Positions 13,290 through 20,188 of a stretch of DNA of 25,601 bases are shown here, in pieces; the first letter of the stretch is position 1; the number at the start of each line of letters is the position of its first letter. The notes beneath the pieces are model-generated. The model searched no databases. It saw nothing but the letters and a program-made list of their open reading frames with translations, and was not told where the DNA came from. Where the stretch lies: assembly GCA_030045175.1 (NCBI GenBank), contig JASIBM010000302.1, positions 1 through 25,601 on the forward strand. Reading direction: 5' to 3'. The DNA comes from Streptosporangiaceae bacterium. Its GTDB lineage: Bacteria > Actinomycetota > Actinomycetes > Streptosporangiales > Streptosporangiaceae. Made by a program: the position numbers and the translations under genes.

Positions 13290-13602
13290 ACCAAGTTTCC
13301 TGTGTGACCACCGTTGCGGCCCCGTGATGCCTGGGCGGTTGGTGGCACCAACATCACGAACGCCGGCAGCCGAACCCTGGTCCCGCACCGGAACGGGAGC
13401 GCGTGCAAGCGAGTGCCGTGCCCGAGAGCGAGTGCCGTGCCCGAGAGCGAGTGCCGTGCCCGAGTCCGCCGGGTGGCCCCAACCTCTTTGGCGTGGCGGC
13501 CACGTCAGCTGGCAACGCCTGGGCGGCCGGCTACCTGACGTCAGGATCGCCGTTCGCGCCCGTCATCGTGCGCTGGAACGGCAGCTCGCGGCGGCTGCGG
13601 TG
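13290..13602 (+). pseudogene. Decayed fragment of a W-N-G beta-propeller-repeat protein
   Basis: Pieces of an actinobacterial propeller-type repeat protein are spread over different frames: V-T-T-V-A-A (13302-13320), then R-D-A-W-A-V-G-G-T, H-R-N-G-S-A-C-K-R-V-P-C-P, then in another frame S-P-P-G-G-P-N-L-F-G-V-A-A-T-S-A, N-A-W-A-A-G-Y and V-R-W-N-G-S-S. Intact relatives repeat D-A-W-A-V-G-Y...H-W-N-G-x-x-W-K-x-V-P-S-P. Two lesions explain the breaks. The first is one extra C in the CCCC at 13320-13323. The second is a 19-bp unit present three times (13412-13468): dropping two copies (38 bases) puts both frames in register and gives K-R-V-P-C-P-S-P-P-G-G. The key Trp residues are also changed to Arg or Cys. 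It has no start codon or ribosome binding site, and its ends are approximate. Confidence 0.7.
13412..13468 (+). repeat. 19-bp tandem repeat, 3 copies
   Basis: GCGAGTGCCGTGCCCGAGA is present three times in tandem (the last copy diverges at its end). Nineteen is not a multiple of three, so the extra copies shift the frame of the propeller fragment in which they lie. Confidence 0.88.
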
Positions 13603-13699
13603 ATCAGGACGACGCGCTGGTGCGGTGATCAGGACGCCGGCGCCGGTGCGGTGATCAGGACGACGGCGCCGGTGCGGTGACCAGGACGACGGCGCCGGT
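13597..13699 (+). repeat. 26-bp tandem repeat, 4 copies
   Basis: Units at 13597-13621 (25 bases), 13622-13647, 13648-13673 and 13674-13699 each begin GCGGTGATCAGGACG (copy 4 has GTGACCAGG) and end in CGCCGGT or CGCTGGT. A second small repeat, AGCCGGCCAGG with flanking CGCCGGTCAG, follows to about 13737. There is no coding sense. The array sits between the pseudogene and the terminator hairpin. Confidence 0.9.
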
Positions 13700-13755
13700 C
13701 AGAAGCCGGCCAGGCGCCGGTCAGCAGCCGGCCAGGAGCACGACAGCCGGCTGGC

Positions 13756-13785
13756 CCCGCCGACGCCTGGCCGGGCGTCGGCGGG
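13756..13785. terminator. 12-bp perfect hairpin, bidirectional terminator candidate
   Basis: CCCGCCGACGCC (13756-13767) pairs fully with GGCGTCGGCGGG (13774-13785) around TGGCCG. It lies 52 bases beyond the stop of the minus-strand DUF7144 gene and downstream of the plus-strand MmcQ region, which suits termination from either side. Confidence 0.7.
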
Positions 13786-13837
13786 TGTGGCGGGCCGTGA
13801 CCAGGCGGGCCTCGCGACGGCCGTCAGCCGGCTGTCG

Positions 13838-14431
13838 CTAGATCTCGCCTGGCTCCCGGCGCGGGGCGAGCAGCGCCCAGATGATGAACGCGTCGATCGC
13901 GATCACGATGATCGACCATATCGGGTTGAATGGCAGGATCAGGAAGTTGGCCACCGCGCTGATGATCGCGAGCGCGGCGCCGAAGTACCTCGCCCAGGCC
14001 ATCCCCAGGAACACGCACACGCCAGCGGCGAACACGACGATGCCGAGCCCTATCTCGCTCCAGCCCCAGCCGGTCAGGCCCCACCGGTACGGGTAGCCCG
14101 CCGCGGGCAGCCCCACGTAGGTGTGCGCGGCGGCCAGGGTCGCGATGCCGATGGCGATGTCCAGCAGCCCGGAGAGGATCATCAGCGCCGCCGCCACGGC
14201 CGTGAACGTGACGACTGCGCCACGGTACTCGCGGCGCTCGGCCACCTCATGGCGCCCGGCTGGCGGGTAGTACTCCGTCCCTGGCGCCTGGCCCTGCTCG
14301 CCGACGGTGGGCTGGTACCCCTTCCCCGACTCGTACCCCGTGCCACGCGATGTCGCCGTCGCGCCCGTGGGCCTCGCGCCTGACGGGGTCGAACCCTGCG
14401 TGCCGGCTTGCCGCTCTTCTGGATTGCTCAT
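13838..14431 (-). CDS. DUF7144-type four-helix membrane protein
   Basis: A 197-residue protein with a GGGGGGC-type ribosome binding site. Residues 1-70 are a polar Gly/Thr/Pro-rich cytoplasmic tail. Four membrane helices lie at about 73-101, 124-144, 147-166 and 170-190. The pattern W-G-W-S-E-I-G-L-G-I in helix 2, then M-A-W-A-R-Y-F-G and F-N-P-I-W-S-I-I-V-I-A-I-D matches the actinobacterial DUF7144 membrane family, which has no known function. The long tail is an addition to the usual core. The HdeD-like gene lies 358 bases upstream on the same strand, so the pair may share a role in envelope stress, but separate promoters are possible. Confidence 0.82.
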   Translation of the reverse strand: MSNPEERQAGTQGSTPSGARPTGATATSRGTGYESGKGYQPTVGEQGQAPGTEYYPPAGRHEVAERREYRGAVVTFTAVAAALMILSGLLDIAIGIATLAAAHTYVGLPAAGYPYRWGLTGWGWSEIGLGIVVFAAGVCVFLGMAWARYFGAALAIISAVANFLILPFNPIWSIIVIAIDAFIIWALLAPRREPGEI

Positions 14432-14789
14432 GTCAAGCCGCCCCCCTTTCCTCGCTAGCCACGAGCCGCGCTCGCGGCCTGGCCCGCAGGCGCCGTGCCC
14501 CCCTGGCGGCCAGCGAGTGTTCGCTCGCTTGCGTCATACCCTGTCCGGGCTGTTAAACGCCACCTCGCCACCTTCCGCGACGTCGGCGCGCGTACCGACG
14601 CGGCCAGCGCGTGCCCGGTAGGCCCTCCAGCCTGCCGCGCGTCGCCGCCCGGCGGCGTCGACCTCGTGGCTGATGGCTCCGTTATCATCTCCTCCTTCGC
14701 CTCGCGAGGCATCCCTGCGGATCGCCCGCCTCGCGAGGCATCCCCTGCGGATCGCCGTCCGCGACGGCATGGGCCTACCGGCCAGCCAC
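14432..14789. other. 358-bp intergenic region with palindromic direct repeats
   Basis: No gene is apparent. The notable content is the duplicated palindrome-bearing unit at 14699-14756 (listed separately), a GCCGTC-CGC-GACGGC hairpin at 14753-14767 and, across the stop codon of the HdeD-like gene, the 12-bp palindrome CCACCTAGGTGG (14786-14797). The rest, 14432-14690, shows nothing I can name. Confidence 0.5.
14699..14756. repeat. 28/29-bp direct repeat, each copy carrying a 12-bp palindrome
   Basis: GCCTCGCGAGGC, a perfect palindrome, starts each copy (14699-14710 and 14728-14739), followed by ATCCCTGCGGATCGCC or the same with one extra C. The centre-to-centre spacing is 29 bases, nearly three helical turns, so two identical sites would face the same side of the DNA. 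Confidence 0.85.
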
Positions 14790-15560
14790 CTAGGTGGTGG
14801 CGAATCGTCCTGGCTCGTCGGCCGCCTTCGCCGCCACGGCTGAGCTGCGGCGCATCATGAACGCGCTGCTCATCAGCAAGATGCCGTAGACGATCAGCCA
14901 GATCCCGAGTACGGCGACCAGGATCGTGATCGAGATCGTCGGCCAGAACAGCACGATGACCCCCGCTACCATGCTGAGCAGGCCAAGGGCCACCGTGAGC
15001 GCGCGCCCGGTTCCCCGGTCGCCGATCAGGCCGGCCGCTATCTCGGCGATCCCGTTTATCACCCAGAACAGGCCCACCGCGATGGCCAGCACCGCGATCG
15101 TGACGTGGTAGTGCCGGATGAAGTACAGGCCCACGGCGACGGCGAGCAGGCCGATCACTATGCTGCCCACCCGCTGGCCGCCGGTGGCGTCGCGCGTCGT
15201 GAAACCGTGGATCAGGCGCAGCAGGCCGGCCACGATCAGCGAGGCGCCGATCAGGACCGCGGCGACCACCAGCGTCGCGCCGGGCCAGACCAGCAGGAGC
15301 ACGCCGACTACCAGGCAGCCAAGCCCGGCCGCCAGGAACGCCGGCCACGTGAGCGCGGCCAGGTCCAGGCCGGCCATCGGGCTCGGCCGGACCCGTGCTG
15401 GCCCGCCGACGGTCACGTAGCCGCTCGCTGATTCCGTCGGCTCTGCCGGGCCAGGCTGAACTGGCATGCCTGGCTGGGTTGGCGCGCCAGGCTGGCCGCG
15501 CGCGCCGGGCTGATCTGGTTCGCCCGCCTGGCCTGGCCGGGTTGGGTGCGGTGACGTCAT
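14790..15560 (-). CDS. HdeD/DUF308 family membrane protein
   Basis: A 256-residue protein from ATG 15560 with a strong GGGAGG site. Residues 1-60 are a Pro/Gly/Gln-rich cytoplasmic tail. Six membrane helices follow (about 73-92, 95-118, 131-147, 153-177, 186-206, 210-232). The internal pattern repeats P-G-A-T-L-V-V-A-A-V-L-I-G-A-S-L-I-V-A-G and P-T-I-S-I-T-I-L-V-A-V-L-G-I-W-L-I-V-Y-G, which is typical of HdeD/DUF308 proteins. Enterobacterial HdeD is linked to acid resistance; actinobacterial members have no established role. It is divergent from tig, sharing a region of about 105 bases. Confidence 0.87.
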   Translation of the reverse strand: MTSPHPTRPGQAGEPDQPGARGQPGAPTQPGMPVQPGPAEPTESASGYVTVGGPARVRPSPMAGLDLAALTWPAFLAAGLGCLVVGVLLLVWPGATLVVAAVLIGASLIVAGLLRLIHGFTTRDATGGQRVGSIVIGLLAVAVGLYFIRHYHVTIAVLAIAVGLFWVINGIAEIAAGLIGDRGTGRALTVALGLLSMVAGVIVLFWPTISITILVAVLGIWLIVYGILLMSSAFMMRRSSAVAAKAADEPGRFATT

Positions 15561-15651
15561 GCCGACCTCCCTGGGCTCGGATGTGCCCCATCGTGCGGGA
15601 GCGCGGCGCCGAGATCACCACCCGTGGCGGGTGAATCTTGGAACCAGGCCC

Positions 15652-15657
15652 TAGACT
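15652..15657 (+). promoter_or_regulatory. -10 box of a leaderless tig promoter
   Basis: TAGACT fits the actinobacterial TANNNT -10 pattern and ends eight bases before the tig GTG at 15666, so transcription would start at or next to the start codon. No ribosome binding site is visible, and no clear -35 was found. The same hexamer at the same distance precedes valS. Confidence 0.6.
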
Positions 15658-15665
15658 TGGCCGTC

Positions 15666-17159
15666 GTGAAGACCGACATCGAGGAACTGAGCCCGACCCG
15701 AGTGCGCCTGCTGGTCGAGGTTCCGTTTGATGAGCTCAAGCCCAGCCTTGACCACGCCTACCGGGAGGTCGGCCGTCAGGTCAGGATCCCCGGGTTTCGG
15801 CCCGGCCACGTTCCGCGCCAGGTACTCGACCAGCGCGTGGGCCGCGGCGCCGTGCTCGAGCACGCCATCAACGAGGCGATCCCAGAGCTATACCTGAAGG
15901 CGGTGCGCGAGGCCAAGGTGCCAGCGCTCGGCCAGCCCAACGTCGAGATCACCAGATTGGATGACGGGGCCGAGATCGCCTTTACGGCAGAGGTGGATGT
16001 CCGGCCAAGCTTCGACATTCCAGATATCCAACAGTTGCAGGTCGTGGTCGACGATGCCGAAGTCAGTCCCGATCAGGTGGAGGAGTACATCGCCGCGCTC
16101 AGGGAGCGGTTCGCCTCGCTGCGAGTGGCCGGGCGAGCCGCCGATAGGGGCGACTTCGTCTCGATCGACCTGAGCACGCAGGTGGACGGCAAGCCGGTCG
16201 AGGACGCCCAGGCGTCCGGCATCTCCTACGAGGTCGGGGCGGGGACGATCCTTGACGGGCTCGATGACGTCCTGGTCGGGATGTCGGCCGATGAGTCCGC
16301 CACGTTCCAGACCGAACTGGCCGGCGGCGAGCGAGCGGGCAGCATGGCCGACGTCACGGTCACCGTGAAGAGCGTCAAGGTCAAGGACCTGCCTGAGCTC
16401 GACGACGAGTTCGCCATGTCGGCGAGTGAGTTCAACACGGTGGGAGAGCTGCGCGCGAGCACGCGCAAGCAGATGGAGGCCGTCCGGCGAGTCGGCCAGG
16501 TGAGCCAGGCTCGGGACCGCGCGATAGACGCCCTGCTCGAGCGGATCGACATGCCGTTGCCTGAGGCGATCGTCGAGGAGGAGATCAGCCAGCGGCGCGA
16601 TGCGATGGCCGCCGACCTGGACCAGGCCGGGCTGACGCTGGACGAGCTCGCCCAAGGCCGCGGGATGAAGCCAGCGGACCTGGAGAAGGAGATCGCGGAC
16701 GGCTCCCGTGCCTCGGTCAAGGCCAGGTTCATTCTCGACAAGCTGGCCGAGCAGGAGGACATCAACGTCGAGCAGGACGAGATCGCCAACTTCATCACCC
16801 AGCTCGCTTACCGGCAGCGAGTCTCGCCTGATCAGCTCGCCCGCCAGCTCACCGACGCCGGGCAGCTCGGCGCCGTCGTCGCCGACCTGCTCCGGTCGAA
16901 GGCAGCCGACCTGCTCGCCGAGCGGGTGAAGGTGACCGACCAGTCGGGCCGCGAGGTCGTGATCGGCGCCACGGCACCGGAGGGCGAGCAGGCCGGCCAG
17001 GCGGCTGGCGACGACGATGACGAGGACCCAGCCGACGAGGGCACAGCCGACGAGGGCACGGCGAACGAGGGCACAGCCAAGGGGAGCAAGGGCAAGGCCC
17101 GAGGCAGGGGCAGGCGGGCCGGCAAGGGCGCCGATCAAGCCGCCGAGCCCGCCGAGTGA
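15666..17159 (+). CDS. tig: Trigger factor, ribosome-associated chaperone and prolyl isomerase
   Basis: A 497-residue protein from GTG 15666. This start gives the usual actinobacterial beginning M-K-T-D-I-E-E-L-S-P-T-R-V; a longer frame from GTG 15624 adds non-conserved residues. The N-terminal ribosome-binding domain (about 1-115) carries the signature G-F-R-P-G-H-V-P at 43-50. An FKBP-type isomerase domain follows (about 150-235, including R-G-D-F-V-S-I-D and G-M-S-A-D-E-S), then the helical C-terminal chaperone domain to about 430. The last 60 residues are an acidic then Lys/Arg-rich tail with three A-D/N-E-G-T repeats, longer than in E. coli. It binds nascent chains at the ribosome exit and hands substrates to folding or to the ClpXP system encoded next door. 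No ribosome binding site is seen; the TAGACT box suggests a leaderless message. Confidence 0.97.
   Translation: MKTDIEELSPTRVRLLVEVPFDELKPSLDHAYREVGRQVRIPGFRPGHVPRQVLDQRVGRGAVLEHAINEAIPELYLKAVREAKVPALGQPNVEITRLDDGAEIAFTAEVDVRPSFDIPDIQQLQVVVDDAEVSPDQVEEYIAALRERFASLRVAGRAADRGDFVSIDLSTQVDGKPVEDAQASGISYEVGAGTILDGLDDVLVGMSADESATFQTELAGGERAGSMADVTVTVKSVKVKDLPELDDEFAMSASEFNTVGELRASTRKQMEAVRRVGQVSQARDRAIDALLERIDMPLPEAIVEEEISQRRDAMAADLDQAGLTLDELAQGRGMKPADLEKEIADGSRASVKARFILDKLAEQEDINVEQDEIANFITQLAYRQRVSPDQLARQLTDAGQLGAVVADLLRSKAADLLAERVKVTDQSGREVVIGATAPEGEQAGQAAGDDDDEDPADEGTADEGTANEGTAKGSKGKARGRGRRAGKGADQAAEPAE
17031..17075 (+). repeat. 15-bp in-frame tandem repeat in the tig tail, 3 copies
   Basis: Units 17031-17045, 17046-17060 and 17061-17075 (GCCGACGAGGGCACA and two variants) encode A-D-E-G-T, A-D-E-G-T, A-N-E-G-T in the acidic tail of trigger factor. 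Confidence 0.9.
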
Positions 17160-17307
17160 TCGACTGGCCAGGGAGCGCCGGCCGCTAGTCGCGGCCTCCT
17201 CGACTCCTTCTGGGCTACCTGCGCCTAGAGCGAACAGGCAGTAGCCGTGGACGTGGCCGCACGTGGCGCGGGTTAGGGTCGCTAGCAGAAGGTCAACATG
17301 TCATGAA

Positions 17308-17325
17308 CGCGTGCGAACGCACGCG
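17308..17325. promoter_or_regulatory. 18-bp dyad upstream of clpP1
   Basis: CGCGTGCG-AA-CGCACGCG is a near-perfect palindrome 53 bases before the clpP1 start; as RNA it gives a 7-bp stem with a GAAC loop. A TAGGGT (17274-17279) upstream could be the -10 box, placing the dyad in the leader. Actinobacterial clpP operons are controlled by ClgR at GTTCGC/GCGAAC-type sites. The GCGAAC inside this dyad is suggestive, but the full consensus is not met. Confidence 0.45.
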
Positions 17326-17378
17326 CCTGACCAGCCTGGTCGTCCGGACCGCGCCGGTCAGTAATCCAGGAGGGCATC

Positions 17379-18017
17379 GTGAGCACGTCGCCTGATAGTG
17401 AGCCGCCGGCCCGGATACTCGCGCGGGCCGACCAGGCTCAGTTGCTGCCGATGAGCGACCAGCTCTTCCAGCGGTTGCTGCGGCACAGGATCATCTTCCT
17501 CGGCCAGCAGGTCGATGACGAGCTGGCGAACCGGATCTGCGCCGAGCTGGTCCTGCTGGCGGCCGAGGATCCCAAGCGGGACATCAGCATCTACATCAAC
17601 TCGCCGGGCGGCTCGGTCAGCGCCGGGCTTGCCATCTACGACGTCATGCAGTACGTGCCCAACGACGTCGCCACCTACGCGATGGGAATGGCGGCCTCGA
17701 TGGGCCAGTTCCTGCTGTGCGCTGGCGCGCCGGGCAAGCGGTACGCGATGCCGCACGCGCAGATAATGCTGCACCAGCCACACGGCGGCATCGGCGGCAC
17801 GGCATCGGACATCAGGATTCAGGCCGAGCAGATCCTGTACGTCAAGCGGATCCTGGCCGAGCGCACGGCGATGCATACCGGCCAGACCGTTGAGCAGGTC
17901 GAGAAGGACTCCGACCGGGACCGCTGGTTCACGGCCGACCAGGCCAAGGAGTACGGATTCGTCGACCACGTGGTGCGTAACGCCGTCGAGGTCCCATCGG
18001 AGGGTGCGGTCTCATGA
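17379..18017 (+). CDS. clpP1: ATP-dependent Clp protease proteolytic subunit 1
   Basis: A 212-residue serine peptidase subunit from GTG 17379, with AGGAGG seven bases upstream. The catalytic triad is Ser107 in G-M-A-A-S-M-G-Q, His132 in M-L-H-Q-P-H-G-G and Asp181 in D-S-D-R-D-R-W-F. The head-domain motif I-Y-I-N-S-P-G-G-S-V is at 71-80. The N-terminal 25 residues are a short propeptide-like extension. Actinobacteria use two ClpP types that assemble into a mixed 14-mer and degrade proteins unfolded by ClpX or ClpC. clpP2 follows with a four-base ATGA overlap, so the two are made in near-equal amounts. The gene is 219 bases after tig, with its own probable promoter. Confidence 0.97.
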   Translation: MSTSPDSEPPARILARADQAQLLPMSDQLFQRLLRHRIIFLGQQVDDELANRICAELVLLAAEDPKRDISIYINSPGGSVSAGLAIYDVMQYVPNDVATYAMGMAASMGQFLLCAGAPGKRYAMPHAQIMLHQPHGGIGGTASDIRIQAEQILYVKRILAERTAMHTGQTVEQVEKDSDRDRWFTADQAKEYGFVDHVVRNAVEVPSEGAVS

Positions 18018-18649
18018 ACAGCGGGATTGTCGAAGCCAGGTACGTGCTGCCGTCGTTCGTGGAGCGCACGCCGTACGGGATCAAGGAGATGAACCCGTAC
18101 AACAAGCTGTTCGAAGAGCGGATCATCTTCCTCGGCGTGCAGATCGACGACGCGTCGGCCAACGACGTCATGGCACAGCTCATCACCCTCGAGTCGATCG
18201 ACCCCGAGCGGGACATCACGATGTACATCAACTCCCCTGGCGGGTCGATGACCTCGATGATGGCGATCTACGACACGATGCAGTACATCAAGCCGGAGAT
18301 CCAGACGTTCTGCCTGGGCCAGGCTGCTTCCGCCGCGGCCGTGCTGCTGGCGGCGGGCACCAAGGGCAAGCGGGCGGCGCTGCCTAACGCCAGGATCCTG
18401 ATCCACCAGCCGGCTATCGAGAGCGGCTACGGGCAGTCCAGCGACCTGGAGATCCAGGCGAGGGAGATCCAGCGGATGCGCCAGGCCATGGAGGTCGTCC
18501 TGGCCAAGCACACCGGCAGGGACGAGGACGAGATCCGCCGCGACATCGAGCGGGACAAGTTCCTGACGGCCCACGAGGCCAAGGATTATGGGCTGGTCGA
18601 TGACGTACTGACGATGCTTAAGCGGCAGCCCGATGTAGTGTCGTCCTAA
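18014..18649 (+). CDS. clpP2: ATP-dependent Clp protease proteolytic subunit 2
   Basis: A 211-residue paralogue of the previous gene. The triad is Ser106 in L-G-Q-A-A-S-A-A-A, His131 in I-L-I-H-Q-P and Asp181 in D-I-E-R-D-K-F-L. I-N-S-P-G-G-S-M is at 72-79. The N-terminal region Y-V-L-P-S-F-V-E-R-T is characteristic of the actinobacterial ClpP2 type, as is the hydrophobic A-A-S-A-A-A around the serine. The start ATG overlaps the clpP1 stop (ATGA), with AGGG a few bases upstream, and translation is likely coupled. It forms the second heptameric ring of the ClpP1P2 peptidase and is expected to carry the docking face for ClpX/ClpC. Confidence 0.97.
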   Translation: MNSGIVEARYVLPSFVERTPYGIKEMNPYNKLFEERIIFLGVQIDDASANDVMAQLITLESIDPERDITMYINSPGGSMTSMMAIYDTMQYIKPEIQTFCLGQAASAAAVLLAAGTKGKRAALPNARILIHQPAIESGYGQSSDLEIQAREIQRMRQAMEVVLAKHTGRDEDEIRRDIERDKFLTAHEAKDYGLVDDVLTMLKRQPDVVSS

Positions 18650-18845
18650 GGCGCGCGGCGCGTGCCCTCGGGGTGCGCGGCGAGCGTGGCGACGTTGCGG
18701 CTATAGCCCGAACGCAGCGACGACAGCCAAGAACGCGGTACCGTCTAAGTCCGGGCTCCGGCGTGAGCCAGGCGGGATTGCGGGCGGATGACCGCGACTG
18801 GTTCAAGTTGCCCGTTGCGGGCAGCACGGGAGAAGGAGTTACGCA
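18650..18845 (+). other. 196-bp clpP2-clpX intergenic region
   Basis: Non-coding. Candidate -10 boxes are TACCGT (about 18739) and TAAGTC nearby. A C-C-G-A-A-C-G-C string at about 18708-18715 echoes the GCGAACGC of the clpP1 dyad. Neither is firm. The clpX ribosome binding site AAGGAG ends the region. Confidence 0.35.
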
Positions 18846-20117
18846 GTGGCACGCATCGGCGACGGCGCTGACCTGCTGAAGTGCTCGTTCTGTGGCAAGA
18901 GCCAGAAGCAGGTCAAGAAGCTGATCGCTGGGCCAGGCGTGTACATCTGCGACGAGTGCATCGACCTGTGCAACGAGATCATCGAAGAGGAGCTCGCCGA
19001 GCCCTCCGAGATCAAGTGGGACAGCCTGCCCAAGCCGCGTGAGATCTACGAATTCCTCGACTCCTACGTGATCGGCCAGGAGAAGGCCAAGAAGGGCCTG
19101 TCCGTCGCGGTATACAACCACTACAAGCGGATCCAGTCGGGCGGCGAGCGCACGGCCGAGGACGGCGTCGAGCTCGCCAAGTCGAACATCTTGCTGCTCG
19201 GGCCGACCGGGTCAGGCAAGACGTTGCTCGCGCAGACCCTGGCGAGACTGCTGAACGTGCCGTTCGCGATCGCCGACGCGACCGCGCTCACCGAGGCCGG
19301 TTACGTCGGCGAGGACGTCGAGAACATCTTGCTCAAGCTCATCCAGGCCGCGGACTATGACGTCAAGAAGGCCGAGACCGGGATCATCTACATCGACGAG
19401 ATCGACAAGATCGCCCGCAAGAGCGAGAACCCGTCCATCACCAGGGACGTTTCCGGCGAAGGCGTGCAGCAGGCCCTGCTGAAGATCCTTGAGGGCACGA
19501 CGGCTTCTGTTCCGCCGCAGGGCGGGCGCAAGCACCCGCATCAGGAGTTCATCCAGATCGACACCACGAACGTGTTGTTCATCTGCGGCGGGGCCTTCGC
19601 GGGCCTGGAGAAGATAATCGAGCAGCGGGTCGGTCGCAGCGGCATGGGCTTCGGGTCGGTCCTGCGCGTGAAGACCGACCGGGCGGCGGACCAGTTCGCC
19701 GAGGTGATGCCGGAGGACCTGCTTAAATTCGGCATGATCCCCGAGTTCGTCGGGCGGCTGCCGGTGATCACCAGCGTGCACAACCTGGATCGCGAGGCGC
19801 TGATCCGGATCCTGACCGAGCCGAGGAACGCGCTGGTCAGGCAGTACCGGCGGCTGTTCGAGCTGGACGGCGTGGACCTGGAGTTCACCGATGACGCGCT
19901 TGAGGCGGTAGCCGACCTGGCGATACTGCGGGGGACGGGAGCCAGGGGACTGCGGGCGATCCTGGAAGAGGTGTTGTTGTCTGTGATGTATGAGGTGCCG
20001 AGCCGCAAGGATGTCGAGCGCGTCGTGATCACAGTCGAGGCCGTGCTCCAGAACGTCAATCCCACCCTGGTGCCGCGCGAAGTGGTCAGGCGGACCCGGC
20101 AGGAGAAGTCGGCCTGA
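18846..20117 (+). CDS. clpX: ATP-dependent Clp protease ATP-binding subunit ClpX
   Basis: A 423-residue AAA+ unfoldase from GTG 18846 with AAGGAG nine bases upstream. The N-terminal zinc-binding domain uses Cys13, Cys16, Cys35 and Cys38. Walker A is G-P-T-G-S-G-K-T at 119-126 and Walker B is I-I-Y-I-D-E-I-D at 180-187. The pore loop G-Y-V-G-E-D is at 152-157, the arginine-bearing P-E-F-V-G-R-L-P sits downstream, and sensor 2 is in G-A-R-G-L-R. The ClpP-docking loop reads M-G-F (267-269) where E. coli has I-G-F. It unfolds tagged or damaged proteins and feeds them into ClpP1P2. A 196-base gap after clpP2 leaves room for a separate promoter. The order clpP1-clpP2-clpX is the usual actinobacterial one. 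Confidence 0.98.
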   Translation: MARIGDGADLLKCSFCGKSQKQVKKLIAGPGVYICDECIDLCNEIIEEELAEPSEIKWDSLPKPREIYEFLDSYVIGQEKAKKGLSVAVYNHYKRIQSGGERTAEDGVELAKSNILLLGPTGSGKTLLAQTLARLLNVPFAIADATALTEAGYVGEDVENILLKLIQAADYDVKKAETGIIYIDEIDKIARKSENPSITRDVSGEGVQQALLKILEGTTASVPPQGGRKHPHQEFIQIDTTNVLFICGGAFAGLEKIIEQRVGRSGMGFGSVLRVKTDRAADQFAEVMPEDLLKFGMIPEFVGRLPVITSVHNLDREALIRILTEPRNALVRQYRRLFELDGVDLEFTDDALEAVADLAILRGTGARGLRAILEEVLLSVMYEVPSRKDVERVVITVEAVLQNVNPTLVPREVVRRTRQEKSA

Positions 20118-20129
20118 CCCGCTGTGCTT

Positions 20130-20175
20130 GAACTGCCAGGCACGGCGTGAACTGCCCGGCAGGGCGTGAACTGCC
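20130..20175. repeat. 19-bp tandem repeat between convergent genes
   Basis: Units of the type GAACTGCCCGGCAGGGCGT occur at 20130-20148 and 20149-20167, with a partial third copy. They contain CTGC-CCG-GCAG inverted repeats. They fill the 71-base gap between the convergent clpX and the minus-strand membrane protein gene, where a shared terminator is expected. Confidence 0.7.
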
Positions 20176-20188
20176 CGCGTGACCCTGG

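Noticed and set aside
13597..13699. CRISPR-like array
   Set aside because: The 26-bp units are directly adjacent with no unique spacers, so this is a simple tandem repeat.
15624..15665. Longer N-terminus for trigger factor from GTG 15624
   Set aside because: The extra 14 residues are not conserved, there is no ribosome binding site, and the TAGACT box lies inside them, 8 bases before GTG 15666.
15888..17138. A 416-codon open frame on the minus strand opposite tig
   Set aside because: It is the antisense shadow of a high-GC gene; the plus strand encodes an unmistakable trigger factor and the antisense product has no domain.
19644..19652. M-G-F in place of I-G-F in the ClpP-docking loop of ClpX
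   Set aside because: It is a conservative change in a loop that varies in actinobacteria with mixed ClpP1P2 rings; not enough to call unusual.
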